Assembly: GCF_019880385.1 (NCBI RefSeq)
Contig: NZ_CP082273.1
Coordinates: 62,001 to 126,000, forward strand
Direction of reading: 5' to 3'
From: Nocardioides coralli
GTDB lineage: Bacteria; Actinomycetota; Actinomycetes; Propionibacteriales; Nocardioidaceae
DNA length: 64,000 nucleotides
Shown one piece after another: positions 28,747 to 37,322 of this stretch; the stretch's first letter is position 1; every line of letters starts with the position of its first letter. The notes under the pieces are model-generated. The model searched no databases. It saw only the letters and a list, made by a program, of their open reading frames with translations, and had not been told where the DNA came from. Made by a program: the position numbers and the translations under genes.

Positions 28747-29430
28747 ATGGCCAGCGTCGCCGTCCTCGCGGGGATCACCTCGACGGTGATCTTCGCGGCG
28801 GCCGCACTGCCGATGCTCCGCAAGGCCCGCGCGACCCGCGACCTGGACTCCTACAGCCCGGGCAACATCGGGCTGGCCAACGTCGGCAACGCCGTGCACT
28901 CGGTCTACGTCCTCCACCTGCCACCAGGTCCGATCTGGGTCCTGCACGGCTTCTACGTCGTCTCCTCGGCGCTGATGCTGGTCTGGTACGTCCGGTACGC
29001 CGTCCGGGGGAGGGGCCGGCACGACCGGCACCGCGGCGCCGACCGCGCGGGGACGCGCGAAGGGACCGGGGCGCTGACGCGCCGGGTCGGCTCAGCGCCG
29101 TTCGTTGCCGCGGCGGTAGTTGCCCGTCGCGCGGGCGAGGAGCTGCTGCGCGCGATCCGGGTCGGCCTCGGCCAGCTGGGCGGCGAGCCTCGCCGCCGCC
29201 CTCCCGCCGACGGTCGCGACCGGCCGCCCACCCCGCGACACCAGGACCGCGCCCGCCTTGGTGACCTGCCACGCGAAGGGGTCGGCGGCCAGGGCGTCGT
29301 CACCGGTGGGTCGCGGGCTCACCCGGGGCAGCGTAGGGGCACTCCCGTCGCTGCTTCCGGGGGCTCGAACCATGTAACGCGCAGTTACCCGCACTCCCGC
29401 GCTGCTGGAACGGCGCACCAGCGCCGGTAA
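28747..29430 (+). CDS. SemiSWEET-like three-helix PQ-loop membrane protein, C-terminal tail doubtful
   Basis: The first 90 residues have three transmembrane helices (AVLAGITSTVIFAAAALPML, then IGLANVGNAVHSVYVL, then FYVVSSALMLVWYV) and the loop after LPMLRKA, like SemiSWEET sugar transporters, which dimerise in the membrane. The ATG follows TAGCGT by 6 nt. The frame then stays open to 29430, giving an Arg/Gly-rich tail of 135 residues that looks like read-through noise. It overlaps a convincing gene on the other strand (29092-29322). The natural stop may be lost through a frameshift around 29015-29077. Confidence 0.6.
   Translation: MASVAVLAGITSTVIFAAAALPMLRKARATRDLDSYSPGNIGLANVGNAVHSVYVLHLPPGPIWVLHGFYVVSSALMLVWYVRYAVRGRGRHDRHRGADRAGTREGTGALTRRVGSAPFVAAAVVARRAGEELLRAIRVGLGQLGGEPRRRPPADGRDRPPTPRHQDRARLGDLPREGVGGQGVVTGGSRAHPGQRRGTPVAASGGSNHVTRSYPHSRAAGTAHQRR
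29092..29322 (-). CDS. Small conserved protein of unknown function (76 aa)
   Basis: A short gene with good coding character: VSPRPTGDDALAADPFAW, then VTKAGAVLVSRGGRPVATVG, then a helical end rich in Ala and Gln (AAQLAEADPDRAQQLLARA). The GTG at 29322 is supported by TACGCT ending 7 nt upstream on the minus strand. The VLVSRGGRPVATV strand pair resembles the small beta hairpin of antitoxin-like or double-stranded beta proteins, but no family was recognised. It lies opposite the doubtful tail of the SemiSWEET-like gene. Confidence 0.65.
   Translation of the reverse strand: MSPRPTGDDALAADPFAWQVTKAGAVLVSRGGRPVATVGGRAAARLAAQLAEADPDRAQQLLARATGNYRRGNERR
29330..29335 (-). promoter_or_regulatory. -10 element (TACGCT) of the small minus-strand gene
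   Basis: Read on the minus strand, TACGCT ends 7 nt before the GTG at 29322, supporting both the strand and the start of this small gene. Confidence 0.5.
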
Positions 29431-29442
29431 CTGCGCGTTACA
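29373..29442. repeat. 17-bp perfect inverted repeat, each arm itself GTAAC-N5-GTTAC
   Basis: TGTAACGCGCAGTTACC (29373-29389) and its exact reverse complement (29426-29442) are separated by 36 nt. Each arm contains GTAAC and GTTAC 5 nt apart, so each could bind a dimeric regulator, or the two arms could pair as a hairpin. It lies in the divergent region between the small gene (-) and the acyl-CoA carboxylase operon (+). A related palindrome occurs at 58903-58921. Confidence 0.75.
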
Positions 29443-29473
29443 AGGAGCAAGCGCCCACCGCTGGACGGTCCCG

Positions 29474-29489
29474 GTTAACGATCGCTAAC
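29474..29489 (+). promoter_or_regulatory. Putative TetR-type operator of the acyl-CoA carboxylase operon
   Basis: GTTAACGATCGCTAAC is a palindrome with 7 of 8 base pairs matching. It overlaps the -10 hexamer TAACCT (29486-29491), so binding would block transcription. It is nearly the same as the site before the TetR gene (11950-11965), including the following CTGTG-side bases. Confidence 0.65.
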
Positions 29490-29497
29490 CTGTGCGG

Positions 29498-31036
29498 GTG
29501 GCCGAGATGAAGGAGCTCGTCGAGGAGCTGAGGGAGCGGCTGGCGAGGGCGCGGCAGGGCGGCTCGGAGAGCGCCCGCCGCAAGCACACCGACCGCGGCA
29601 AGCTGCTGGTGCGCGACCGGGTGGACCGGCTGCTCGACCCCGGCAGCCCGTTCCTGGAGCTCAGCCCGCTGGCGGCGTACGGCATGTACGGCAAGAGTGA
29701 CGACGACGCGTACGCCGTCCCGAGCGCCGGCGTCGTCACCGGCATCGGCCGTGTGGCCGGCCGGGAGTGCGTGGTCGTCGCCAACGACGCCACCGTCAAG
29801 GGCGGCACCTACTATCCGATGACGGTCAAGAAGCACCTGCGGGCGCAGACCGTCGCCTCCGACAACCACCTGCCCTGCCTCTACCTCGTCGACTCGGGCG
29901 GCGCGTTCCTGCCGATGCAGGACGAGGTCTTCCCCGACCGGGAGCACTTCGGCCGGATCTTCTTCAACCAGGCCAACCTCTCCGGCCGCGGCATCCCCCA
30001 GATCGCCAGCGTCATGGGGTCCTGCACCGCGGGCGGCGCCTACGTGCCGGCGATGTCCGACGAGACGGTCATCGTCAAGGAGCAGGGCACGATCTTCCTG
30101 GGCGGCCCGCCCCTGGTGAAGGCCGCCACCGGCGAGGAGGTCACGGCCGAGGAGCTCGGCGGTGGCGACGTGCACGCGCGCACCTCCGGTGTGGTCGACC
30201 ACCTGGCTCAGGACGACGACCACGCGCTGGCCATCGTCCGGTCGATCGTCGGCACCCTGCCCGAGGCGGCCCACGGCGGCCGCACCCCGGCTGCTCCCGA
30301 GGAGCCGGTCGAGGACCCGGCAGGGCTCTACGACGTGGTCCCGACCGACACCCGGACGCCGTACGACGTCCGCGAGGTGATCCGCCGGATCGTGGACGCC
30401 AGCCGCTTCCACGAGTTCAAGCAGCTCTACGGCGACACCCTGGTCTGCGGCTTCGCGCGGATCTGGGGCCACGAGGTCGGGATCGTCGCCAACAACGGCA
30501 TCCTCTTCAGCGAGTCGGCCCTCAAGGGGGCCCACTTCATCCAGCTCTGCAACCAGCGGGGCACCCCGCTCGTGTTCCTCCAGAACATCACCGGCTTCAT
30601 GGTCGGCAAGGAGTACGAGAACCGCGGCATCGCCCGTGACGGCGCCAAGCTGGTCACCGCGGTGGCCTGCAGCGTGGTGCCCAAGTTCACCGTCGTCATC
30701 GGCGGCTCGTTCGGTGCCGGCAACTACGGCATGTGCGGGCGCGCCTACGACCCGCGGTTCCTCTGGATGTGGCCCAACGCCCGGATCTCGGTGATGGGTG
30801 GCGAGCAGGCCGCCAACGTGCTCGCCACCGTCGCCGGCCGCGACGACGACGACGAGTTCAAGGCGCCGATCCGGGAGCAGTACGAGACGCAGGGCTCGCC
30901 CTACTACGCCTCCGCGCGCCTGTGGGACGACGGCATCATCGACCCGGCCGACACCCGACGGGTCCTCGGGATGGGCCTCGCCGCCGCCGCGCACGCGCCG
31001 GTGCCCGATCCCTCCTACGGCATCTTCCGGATGTGA
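29498..31036 (+). CDS. accD: Acyl-CoA carboxylase beta subunit (methylcrotonyl-CoA carboxylase carboxyltransferase-like)
   Basis: About 512 residues with both carboxyltransferase halves. [16 protein letters not shown] is the acyl-CoA oxyanion region and [19 protein letters not shown] the second. [23 protein letters not shown] is typical of 3-methylcrotonyl-CoA (leucine pathway) enzymes. With the biotin subunit and HMG-CoA lyase downstream, it should carboxylate 3-methylcrotonyl-CoA. The GTG at 29498 is preferred over the GTG at 29492 because TAACCT ends 6 nt upstream, the same distance as in the TetR gene. The operator at 29474 predicts control by a TetR repressor. Confidence 0.93.
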   Translation: MAEMKELVEELRERLARARQGGSESARRKHTDRGKLLVRDRVDRLLDPGSPFLELSPLAAYGMYGKSDDDAYAVPSAGVVTGIGRVAGRECVVVANDATVKGGTYYPMTVKKHLRAQTVASDNHLPCLYLVDSGGAFLPMQDEVFPDREHFGRIFFNQANLSGRGIPQIASVMGSCTAGGAYVPAMSDETVIVKEQGTIFLGGPPLVKAATGEEVTAEELGGGDVHARTSGVVDHLAQDDDHALAIVRSIVGTLPEAAHGGRTPAAPEEPVEDPAGLYDVVPTDTRTPYDVREVIRRIVDASRFHEFKQLYGDTLVCGFARIWGHEVGIVANNGILFSESALKGAHFIQLCNQRGTPLVFLQNITGFMVGKEYENRGIARDGAKLVTAVACSVVPKFTVVIGGSFGAGNYGMCGRAYDPRFLWMWPNARISVMGGEQAANVLATVAGRDDDDEFKAPIREQYETQGSPYYASARLWDDGIIDPADTRRVLGMGLAAAAHAPVPDPSYGIFRM

Positions 31037-31122
31037 ACTCACCCCATGACGTTCTTCGCTCCCCCGCTTCGCTCCTCCGCGAACAACGCCACGGGGGCCC
31101 CGATGCCTCGAAGGGCTCACCC

Positions 31123-33000
31123 ATGAAGACACTCCTGATCGCCAACCGTGGCGAGATCGCGCTGCGCGTGATGCGCACCGCCCACCGCCTGGGCATCCGC
31201 ACCGTCGCGGTCCACACCGACCTCGACGAGCGGGCGCCGCACGTGCACGAGGCCAGCGAGGCGGTACGCGTCCCGAGCTACCTCGACGTCGAGGCCGTGG
31301 TGGCCGCGGCTGTCGACAGCGGTGCCGACGCCGTCCACCCCGGCTACGGCTTCCTCTCCGAGCGGGCGGTCTTCGCCGAGGCGCTCGAGGCTGCCGGCAT
31401 CGCGCTCGTGGGACCGAGCGCGCGGGTGATGGAGCAGATGGGCCGCAAGGACGCCGCCCGCGAGCTCGCCGTCGCCGCCGGCGTCCCGGTGGTGCCGACC
31501 GGCGACGACGCGCCGTACCCCGTGCTGGTCAAGGCCGCGGCCGGCGGCGGCGGCAAGGGCATGCGGATCGTCCGCTCCGAGGCCGAGATGGCCGAGGCGG
31601 TCGCGGCCGCCAAGCGCGAGGCGCTCGCGGCGTTCGGCGACGACACGATGCTCGTGGAGAAGTACGTCGAGCGCGGCCGGCACATCGAGGTGCAGGTCAT
31701 CGGCGACGGCCACGGCACCGTGCTCCACCTCCACGAGCGCGACTGCTCGACCCAGCGCCGCCACCAGAAGGTGCTCGAGGAGGCCCCGGCCCCCACGCTG
31801 ACCGACGAGCAGCGCTCCGCGATCACCACCGCGGCGGTCGACCTCGCCCGCCACGTCGGCTACGTCAACGCCGGCACCGTCGAGTTCCTGCTCGACGACG
31901 AGACCGGGGAGTTCTACTTCCTGGAGATGAACACCCGGCTCCAGGTCGAGCACCCCGTCACCGAGATGGTGACCGGCCTCGACCTGGTCGAGCTCCAGCT
32001 TCGCGTCGCCGACGGCGAGCCCCTCGGGATCACCCAGGACGACGTCCGCTGCGAGGGCCACGCCATCGAGGCCCGGGTCTACGCCGAGGACTCCTTCGCG
32101 GGTTTCCTGCCGCAGGCGGGGACGGCCACCCACGTCCGCTGGCCGGAGTCGGCCCACGTCGAGCTCGCCGACGACGGCGCCCCGGCCAGGCGTCGCTACG
32201 CCTCGGCGGAGACGACCGTCCGCGTCGACCACGCTCTGGAGGACGGGCAGGTCGTCTCCACCGGCTTCGACCCGATGCTCGGCAAAGTGATCGTGCACGC
32301 GGCCGACCGCGAGACCGCGCGGCGCGGCCTCGTCGACGCGCTCGACCACACCGCGATCCTCGGGCTCACCACCAACACCGGCTTCCTGCGCGCCCTCGTC
32401 GCGGGCGACGAGTTCCGCGACGCCAGCATCGACACCGCCTGGCTCGACCGGCACGAGGTCCCGGCGCCCGCGGACGACCACGCCCGGGCCCTGGCCGGCG
32501 TCGTGCTGCGACTCGCCCTCGACAGCACCCCGCGCGAGCCCTTCCAGCCCGACGGGTTCCGCATGGGCGGTCCTCGCGGACCACTGTTCGAGCACGGCCG
32601 GGACCTGACCCCGCGTGGCGGGTGGTTCGCCAGCCCGCGGTCGGGCGAGGGGCTCCAGCACGTCGCCTTCGGCGGCAGTGACGGCTACGTGCTGCGGCAG
32701 CGCCACGGGACCGAGGTCGTCGTCCACGGCCAGCGGTTCGTGCTCGAGGAGCCCGACCCGACCCACGCCGTCGTCGACGGCGACGGCACCCTCACGGCGC
32801 CGATGCCCGGCACGGTGATCGACGTGCGCGTCTCCGTCGGCGACACCGTCGCCGAGGGGCAGGTGCTGGGCACCATGGAGGCGATGAAGATGGAGCTCGC
32901 CCTCAAGGCGCCCTTCGCGGGCACCGTCACCGAGGTGGGGGCCACCGCAGGGGCCGGCGTGGCGCTGGGCGCGACCCTCTTCGTGGTGGAGGAGACATGA
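31123..33000 (+). CDS. Acyl-CoA carboxylase biotin carboxylase/BCCP alpha subunit
   Basis: A 625-residue subunit. The N-terminal biotin carboxylase starts MKTLLIANRGEIALRVMRTA. ATP-grasp motifs are KAAAGGGGKGMRIV and EMNTRLQVEHPVTEM, and RDCSTQRRHQKVLEEAPAP follows. The C-terminal biotinyl domain carries TMEAMKMELAL, with the target lysine about residue 590. It supplies carboxybiotin to the beta subunit upstream. The ATG at 31123 begins the conserved sequence. The 86-nt gap before it holds C-rich CTTCGCTC repeats and no clear promoter, so co-transcription is likely. ATGA overlap joins it to the lyase gene. Confidence 0.94.
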   Translation: MKTLLIANRGEIALRVMRTAHRLGIRTVAVHTDLDERAPHVHEASEAVRVPSYLDVEAVVAAAVDSGADAVHPGYGFLSERAVFAEALEAAGIALVGPSARVMEQMGRKDAARELAVAAGVPVVPTGDDAPYPVLVKAAAGGGGKGMRIVRSEAEMAEAVAAAKREALAAFGDDTMLVEKYVERGRHIEVQVIGDGHGTVLHLHERDCSTQRRHQKVLEEAPAPTLTDEQRSAITTAAVDLARHVGYVNAGTVEFLLDDETGEFYFLEMNTRLQVEHPVTEMVTGLDLVELQLRVADGEPLGITQDDVRCEGHAIEARVYAEDSFAGFLPQAGTATHVRWPESAHVELADDGAPARRRYASAETTVRVDHALEDGQVVSTGFDPMLGKVIVHAADRETARRGLVDALDHTAILGLTTNTGFLRALVAGDEFRDASIDTAWLDRHEVPAPADDHARALAGVVLRLALDSTPREPFQPDGFRMGGPRGPLFEHGRDLTPRGGWFASPRSGEGLQHVAFGGSDGYVLRQRHGTEVVVHGQRFVLEEPDPTHAVVDGDGTLTAPMPGTVIDVRVSVGDTVAEGQVLGTMEAMKMELALKAPFAGTVTEVGATAGAGVALGATLFVVEET

Positions 33001-33929
33001 GCCTGCCGATGGTGCAGCCGGCGCCGGGGCTGCCGGACCGGGTGAGGATCTACGAGGTCGGCCCCCGTGACGGCCTGCAGAACGAGAGCGGCCTGGTGCC
33101 GGTCGAGGCCAAGGCGGAGTTCATCCGGCGGCTGCTGGCGGCCGGACTGCCGGTGGTCGAGGCCACGAGCTTCGTCCACCCGAAGTGGGTCCCGCAGCTC
33201 GCGGACGCCGCCGAGCTGATGGGCCTCCTCGGCGAGGAGGGTCGCGACCTGCCCGTGCTGGTCCCCAACGAACGCGGCCTCGACCGCGCCCTCGAGCTCG
33301 GCCTGCGGCACGTGGCGATCTTCGGCTCGGCCACCGAGTCCTTCGCGCAGCGCAACCTCAACCGCAGCCTCGACGAGCAGTTCACGATGTTCGAGCCGAC
33401 GGTGCGGCGGGCCCGCGACGCGGGGATGGACGTCCGTGCCTATGTCTCGATGTGCTTCGGCGACCCCTGGGAGGGTCCGGTGCCGGTCGAGCAGGTGGTG
33501 CAGGTCGGCAAGCGTCTCTTCGACCTGGGTGCCAGCCAGCTCAGCCTCGGCGACACCATCGGCACCGGCACGGCCGGCCACGTGACCGCCCTGCTGGCGG
33601 CGTACGTCGAGGCGGGCATGTCGGTCGACCAGCTGGCCATGCACTTCCACGACACCTACGGGCAGGCGCTGGCCAACGCCCACGCGGCGTTGCAGAGCGG
33701 AGTGACGACCTTCGACGCCAGCGCCGGCGGCCTCGGTGGCTGCCCCTACGCCCACAGCGCCACCGGCAACCTCGCCACGGAGGACCTGGTGTGGATGCTC
33801 GACGGGCTCGGCATCGAGCACGGCGTCGACCTGGCGGCCGCCGTCGAGACCTCGACCTGGATGGCGGGGGTCCTCGGACGGCCCAGCCCGTCCGCGGTCG
33901 TGCGCGCGCTGGCACAATCTCCGGCATGA
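32997..33929 (+). CDS. Hydroxymethylglutaryl-CoA lyase
   Basis: A 310-residue TIM-barrel lyase. YEVGPRDGLQNE is the family N-terminal metal/acid motif. AMHFHDTYGQALAN holds the metal-binding H-x-H, and AGGLGGCPYAHSATGN the catalytic cysteine loop. It splits HMG-CoA into acetyl-CoA and acetoacetate, the last step of leucine breakdown. The carboxylase genes directly upstream provide the preceding step; the hydratase and isovaleryl-CoA dehydrogenase are not in the window. It overlaps the upstream gene by 4 nt and the sulfotransferase by 4 nt. Confidence 0.95.
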   Translation: MSLPMVQPAPGLPDRVRIYEVGPRDGLQNESGLVPVEAKAEFIRRLLAAGLPVVEATSFVHPKWVPQLADAAELMGLLGEEGRDLPVLVPNERGLDRALELGLRHVAIFGSATESFAQRNLNRSLDEQFTMFEPTVRRARDAGMDVRAYVSMCFGDPWEGPVPVEQVVQVGKRLFDLGASQLSLGDTIGTGTAGHVTALLAAYVEAGMSVDQLAMHFHDTYGQALANAHAALQSGVTTFDASAGGLGGCPYAHSATGNLATEDLVWMLDGLGIEHGVDLAAAVETSTWMAGVLGRPSPSAVVRALAQSPA

Positions 33930-35020
33930 CACGCACGGTCTACCTCCACATCGGAGCTCCCAAGACCGGCACCACCTACCTGCAGGACCGCCTCACGCTC
34001 AACGCGACGAGCCTGGCCGACCACGACGTCCACTTCCCGACGCGCTCGCCGATGGTGAGCCCCGGGCTCTTCCAGTTCCGGGCAGCGCTCGACCTGCTCG
34101 GCCAGGACTGGGGCGGGCCCCGTGGCCACGCGGAGGGCAACTGGGAGGCGCTCGTACGCCGGATCCGGCGGCGCAGCGGCAGCGTGATCGTCAGCCACGA
34201 GATCCTGGCGCCCGCCCGTCCCGACGCCGTCGCCCGGGCGATGACCGACCTCCAAGGATCGGACGTGCACGTCGTCTACACCGCCCGCGACCTGGCCCGG
34301 CAGCTGCCGGCCGCCTGGCAGGAGAGCATCAAGCAGGGCCGGAAGTGGCGCTTCGCGCGCTTCCTCCAGAAGGCGCGCCAGGGCCGCACCTGGTTCTCCC
34401 GGGCCTTCGAGATCCCCTCCGTGCTCGGCACCTGGGGGACCCACGTGCCGCCGGAGAACATCCACCTCGTGACCGTTCCCCAGCGGCGTGCCGCGGCCGG
34501 GGAGGACCCGCTGTGGGACCGCTTCTGCGAGGCCACCGGCATCGACCCCGCCTGGGCCCCCGAGCAGAGCCACCGCGCCAACGAGTCCCTCGGGGTGGCC
34601 GAGGTCTCGGTGCTGCGCGGCCTCAACAAGCGGCTGGACCGCCAGACCCGCCGCGAGGCCCCGTACGACGCCCTGATCCGCGAGATGCTCGCCGAGCAGG
34701 AGCTGGTCGGCCGCGACTCGCGTCGGATCACGTTGCCCCCGGGCGACCGCGACTGGGTCGAGGAGCGGACCGGCCGCTGGCTGGAGTGGGTCGAGCAGTC
34801 CGGGATCCACGTCGTCGGCGACGTCGAAGATCTGCGACCCACGTGGCCCGCCGAGGACGAGAAGTGGCACGACCCCGACGGGGTCAAGCCCCGCAAGCGG
34901 CTGGCGGTCGCCATGGACGCGCTCGCGGCGATGACCGCCGAGGCCGCCTCCCGACCCGACCCGGAGCGGCACCTCACGGGCAAGCTGCGCAGGAACGCCG
35001 ATCGGCTGCGGCCACGGTGA
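33926..35020 (+). CDS. Sulfotransferase-family protein
   Basis: A 364-residue protein. The N-terminus YLHIGAPKTGTTYLQDRL is the PAPS 5'-phosphosulfate loop, and HVVYTARDLARQLPAAWQE provides the Arg and following residues that usually bind the 3'-phosphate. No membrane segment is seen, so it is cytosolic. It could sulfate a glycolipid, glycan or small alcohol; the acceptor is unknown. The ATG overlaps the HMG-CoA lyase stop (ATGA), yet a CACAAT hexamer ends 7 nt upstream, so it may also have its own promoter. It is the first of a three-gene unit with a similar protein at 36111. Confidence 0.85.
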   Translation: MTRTVYLHIGAPKTGTTYLQDRLTLNATSLADHDVHFPTRSPMVSPGLFQFRAALDLLGQDWGGPRGHAEGNWEALVRRIRRRSGSVIVSHEILAPARPDAVARAMTDLQGSDVHVVYTARDLARQLPAAWQESIKQGRKWRFARFLQKARQGRTWFSRAFEIPSVLGTWGTHVPPENIHLVTVPQRRAAAGEDPLWDRFCEATGIDPAWAPEQSHRANESLGVAEVSVLRGLNKRLDRQTRREAPYDALIREMLAEQELVGRDSRRITLPPGDRDWVEERTGRWLEWVEQSGIHVVGDVEDLRPTWPAEDEKWHDPDGVKPRKRLAVAMDALAAMTAEAASRPDPERHLTGKLRRNADRLRPR

Positions 35021-36114
35021 TCGACGGCACCGCCCGGGCGTGGGGCTGGGTCGCCCACCTGCGCGACGGCGGCACCACCCCGTGGGCCGCCTGGTCCGGC
35101 ACCGCCGACCCGGGCGGCGAGGTCGTCCCCGGTGCCCAGCAGCTCGAGCTGTTGCGCCGCCTCAACGACGGCGGACGCCCGTCCTCGGCGCTGGTCGACC
35201 GGGTGCTGGCCGCCGACCCGCCCCGCCGCAGCCGTCCCGCGCTCCCGCTCCTCGACGGTCACCCTGACCTCGGTCACGGCCCGCGGCCCGTCGACCCGGC
35301 CACGCTCGGCGACGTCGAGCTGGCCCGGCTCGCCGGGGTGCTGCTCGCCGGGGACCTGGTCACCCGGACGCCCCCGCCGCCGCCGCGGTCGTGGCGACGG
35401 CCCTGGCGGATCCGCTACGAGCTGCTCGGCGACCCCGAGCACGTCGGCGCGCTGCGGCGCCACCTCGCCGCGCGGGGTCGGCCCGAGGGTGGGGTCGGAC
35501 CGGTCCTCGTCCTCGGCACGGCCACCGACCGGATGCTCGTCGACGTGTGGACAGCCCACTGCTTCCGGCACGGCAGCGTGCCGTGGTCGGACTGGCTCGA
35601 CCGGCGGGCGAGCCGCGGTGCCCTGCCCTCATCGGTGCAGCTGGCGCGGCTGGCCCGGGTCGCCGCTGACCGCATCACGTCGCGCCGGGTCACCGTCGTC
35701 ACGGACCCCTCGCGGGCCGCCCGGCTGCTCGGCGTACGCCGCGGGCCGGCCGTGACCCAGCCGGCCGCCGCCGCCGTCGACCTCGGCCGCCGGATCAGCG
35801 GCGCGCTGCGTCCGCTCGCCCGCCCGCAGGACCGGGCCCGGCTGGTCACCGGCGTGCTCCGTCCGGCCCTCGCCGACGCCCCGGGGCTCCCGCTGCTGGT
35901 GCCCGACCGGCACCGGGCGTGGGTCGCCGACGAGGCGGCGCGACTCCACGACCAGCTCCGCGCCGGTCGCTACCCTGTCCTCGGCGACCCGTCGCTGGTG
36001 CTGCCCGTCCAGCGCGCCGGCGTCGAGGAGCCCGACATCGCCGAGTCGCTGGCGCTGGCGCTGCGGATGCTCAGGTCCGAGGAGCTGCGCGAGCCCGTGA
36101 AGGAGGAGTCGTGA
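35017..36114 (+). CDS. Protein of unknown function between two sulfotransferases
   Basis: A 365-residue protein with GTGA overlaps at both ends, so it is translationally coupled to both sulfotransferases. I recognise no domain. Features: N-terminal ARAWGWVAHLRDGGTTPWAA, a Pro/Arg-rich stretch (about 120-130), a central GPVLVLGTATDRMLVDVW segment, then a helical C-terminus with many Arg, Leu and Ala residues. No signal peptide, transmembrane helix or nucleotide-binding loop is visible. It is probably a cytosolic partner of the modification pathway, but this is inferred only from position. Confidence 0.78.
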   Translation: MIDGTARAWGWVAHLRDGGTTPWAAWSGTADPGGEVVPGAQQLELLRRLNDGGRPSSALVDRVLAADPPRRSRPALPLLDGHPDLGHGPRPVDPATLGDVELARLAGVLLAGDLVTRTPPPPPRSWRRPWRIRYELLGDPEHVGALRRHLAARGRPEGGVGPVLVLGTATDRMLVDVWTAHCFRHGSVPWSDWLDRRASRGALPSSVQLARLARVAADRITSRRVTVVTDPSRAARLLGVRRGPAVTQPAAAAVDLGRRISGALRPLARPQDRARLVTGVLRPALADAPGLPLLVPDRHRAWVADEAARLHDQLRAGRYPVLGDPSLVLPVQRAGVEEPDIAESLALALRMLRSEELREPVKEES

Positions 36115-37322
36115 GCCGCCGGGTCCTGCTCCACGTCGGCACCCCCAAGACCGGCACCAGCCACCTCCAGGACGTGCTGTTCCGCAACCGGGAGAGGCTG
36201 AAGGACCAGGGGATCCTCTATGCCGCCGACCGCTTCGACGCCCACTTCCTCGCCGCCCTCGACCTGATGCAGCTCCCGTGGGGTGGCCTGGAGGACGAGG
36301 CGGTCGGAGCGTGGGACCGGCTCGCGGAGCGCGTCCGCGACTTCGACGGCACCGCCATCATCAGCCACGAGATCCTCGCCACGGCCTCCCACAACCAGGC
36401 GAAGCGGGCGCTGGCCTCGCTCGGCCACCCCGAGGCCGAGGTCCACGTCGTGCTCTCGGTGCGCGACCTGGTCCGGCAGATCCCGGCCGAGTGGCAGGAG
36501 AACGTCAAGCACCGCCGCGAGCTGCCCTACGCGCAGTTCCTCGCGCAGATCCGCGACCCGGCCCGGGAGAGCGCCATCGGCGCCTGGTTCTGGGGCGTGC
36601 AGGAGGTCCCCAACATCCTCGACCGGTGGGCCGGCGACCTGCCGCCCGAGCGGGTGCACCTGGTCACCGTGCCGCCGGTCGGCGGACGCCGCGAGCTGCT
36701 CTGGGAGCGTTTCAGCAGCACCTTCGGCCTCAGCGGCCTCGAGCTCGACGTGGAGGCGGAGCGGGCCAACCCCTCGCTCGGTGCCGCGGAGACGACGCTG
36801 GTGCGCCGGATCAACGTCAAGGCCAACAAGATCGTCCCGCCCTCGGCGTACCGGCCCCTGGTGCGTGAGCTGCTGGCCCACCAGACCCTCTCCCACCGCA
36901 CCGGTTCGCCCCGGCTGACGCTGCCCCCGGCCGACCACGCGTGGGTGGCCGAGCGGCAGGCGGAGTGGACCCGGCTGGTCCGCGAGCGCGGGTACGACGT
37001 GGTCGGTGACCTCGACGACCTGGTCGGTCCACCGCCGGTCGTCGAGTGGGCCGATCCCGACCAGCCCGACGAGGCGCTGGTGGCCGACGCGGGTGTCGAC
37101 GCCGTCGCCGCCTTGCTGGTGGAGAACGCCCGGCTGCTGCGGGCCGAGCACGACCTGAGGGGCGCGCTCGACGCCGCGCACGCCGAGCTGGAGCGTGCCT
37201 ACCTCAGACCCACCTACCGGTGGCGGGAGAAGACAGTACGCCGACTGCAGGGCGGACGCGTCGGGCGGACGTTGCTGCGCGTCTACCGCGCGGTGCGGGG
37301 GAGGAGCTCGCGGTCGGCGTAG
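36111..37322 (+). CDS. Sulfotransferase-family protein with C-terminal coiled-coil/basic tail
   Basis: A 403-residue paralogue of the protein at 33926. LHVGTPKTGTSHLQDVLF is the PAPS-binding loop and HVVLSVRDLVRQIPAEWQEN matches the 3'-phosphate segment. After the shared domain (to about residue 320) it has an extra tail: a coiled-coil-like stretch (VENARLLRAEHDLRGALDAA) and a basic end (RPTYRWREKTVRRLQGG), a tail style seen on membrane-associated glycosyltransferases. The GTG is preceded by AGGAGGAG and overlaps the upstream stop. The 3' end overlaps the convergent EcsC gene by 40 nt. Confidence 0.85.
   Translation: MSRRVLLHVGTPKTGTSHLQDVLFRNRERLKDQGILYAADRFDAHFLAALDLMQLPWGGLEDEAVGAWDRLAERVRDFDGTAIISHEILATASHNQAKRALASLGHPEAEVHVVLSVRDLVRQIPAEWQENVKHRRELPYAQFLAQIRDPARESAIGAWFWGVQEVPNILDRWAGDLPPERVHLVTVPPVGGRRELLWERFSSTFGLSGLELDVEAERANPSLGAAETTLVRRINVKANKIVPPSAYRPLVRELLAHQTLSHRTGSPRLTLPPADHAWVAERQAEWTRLVRERGYDVVGDLDDLVGPPPVVEWADPDQPDEALVADAGVDAVAALLVENARLLRAEHDLRGALDAAHAELERAYLRPTYRWREKTVRRLQGGRVGRTLLRVYRAVRGRSSRSA

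Noticed and set aside
31040..31120. C-rich CTTCGCTC repeats between the carboxylase subunits taken as a terminator or mobile repeat
   Set aside because: Arms pair poorly and the two genes are expected to be co-transcribed; no second copy was noticed.
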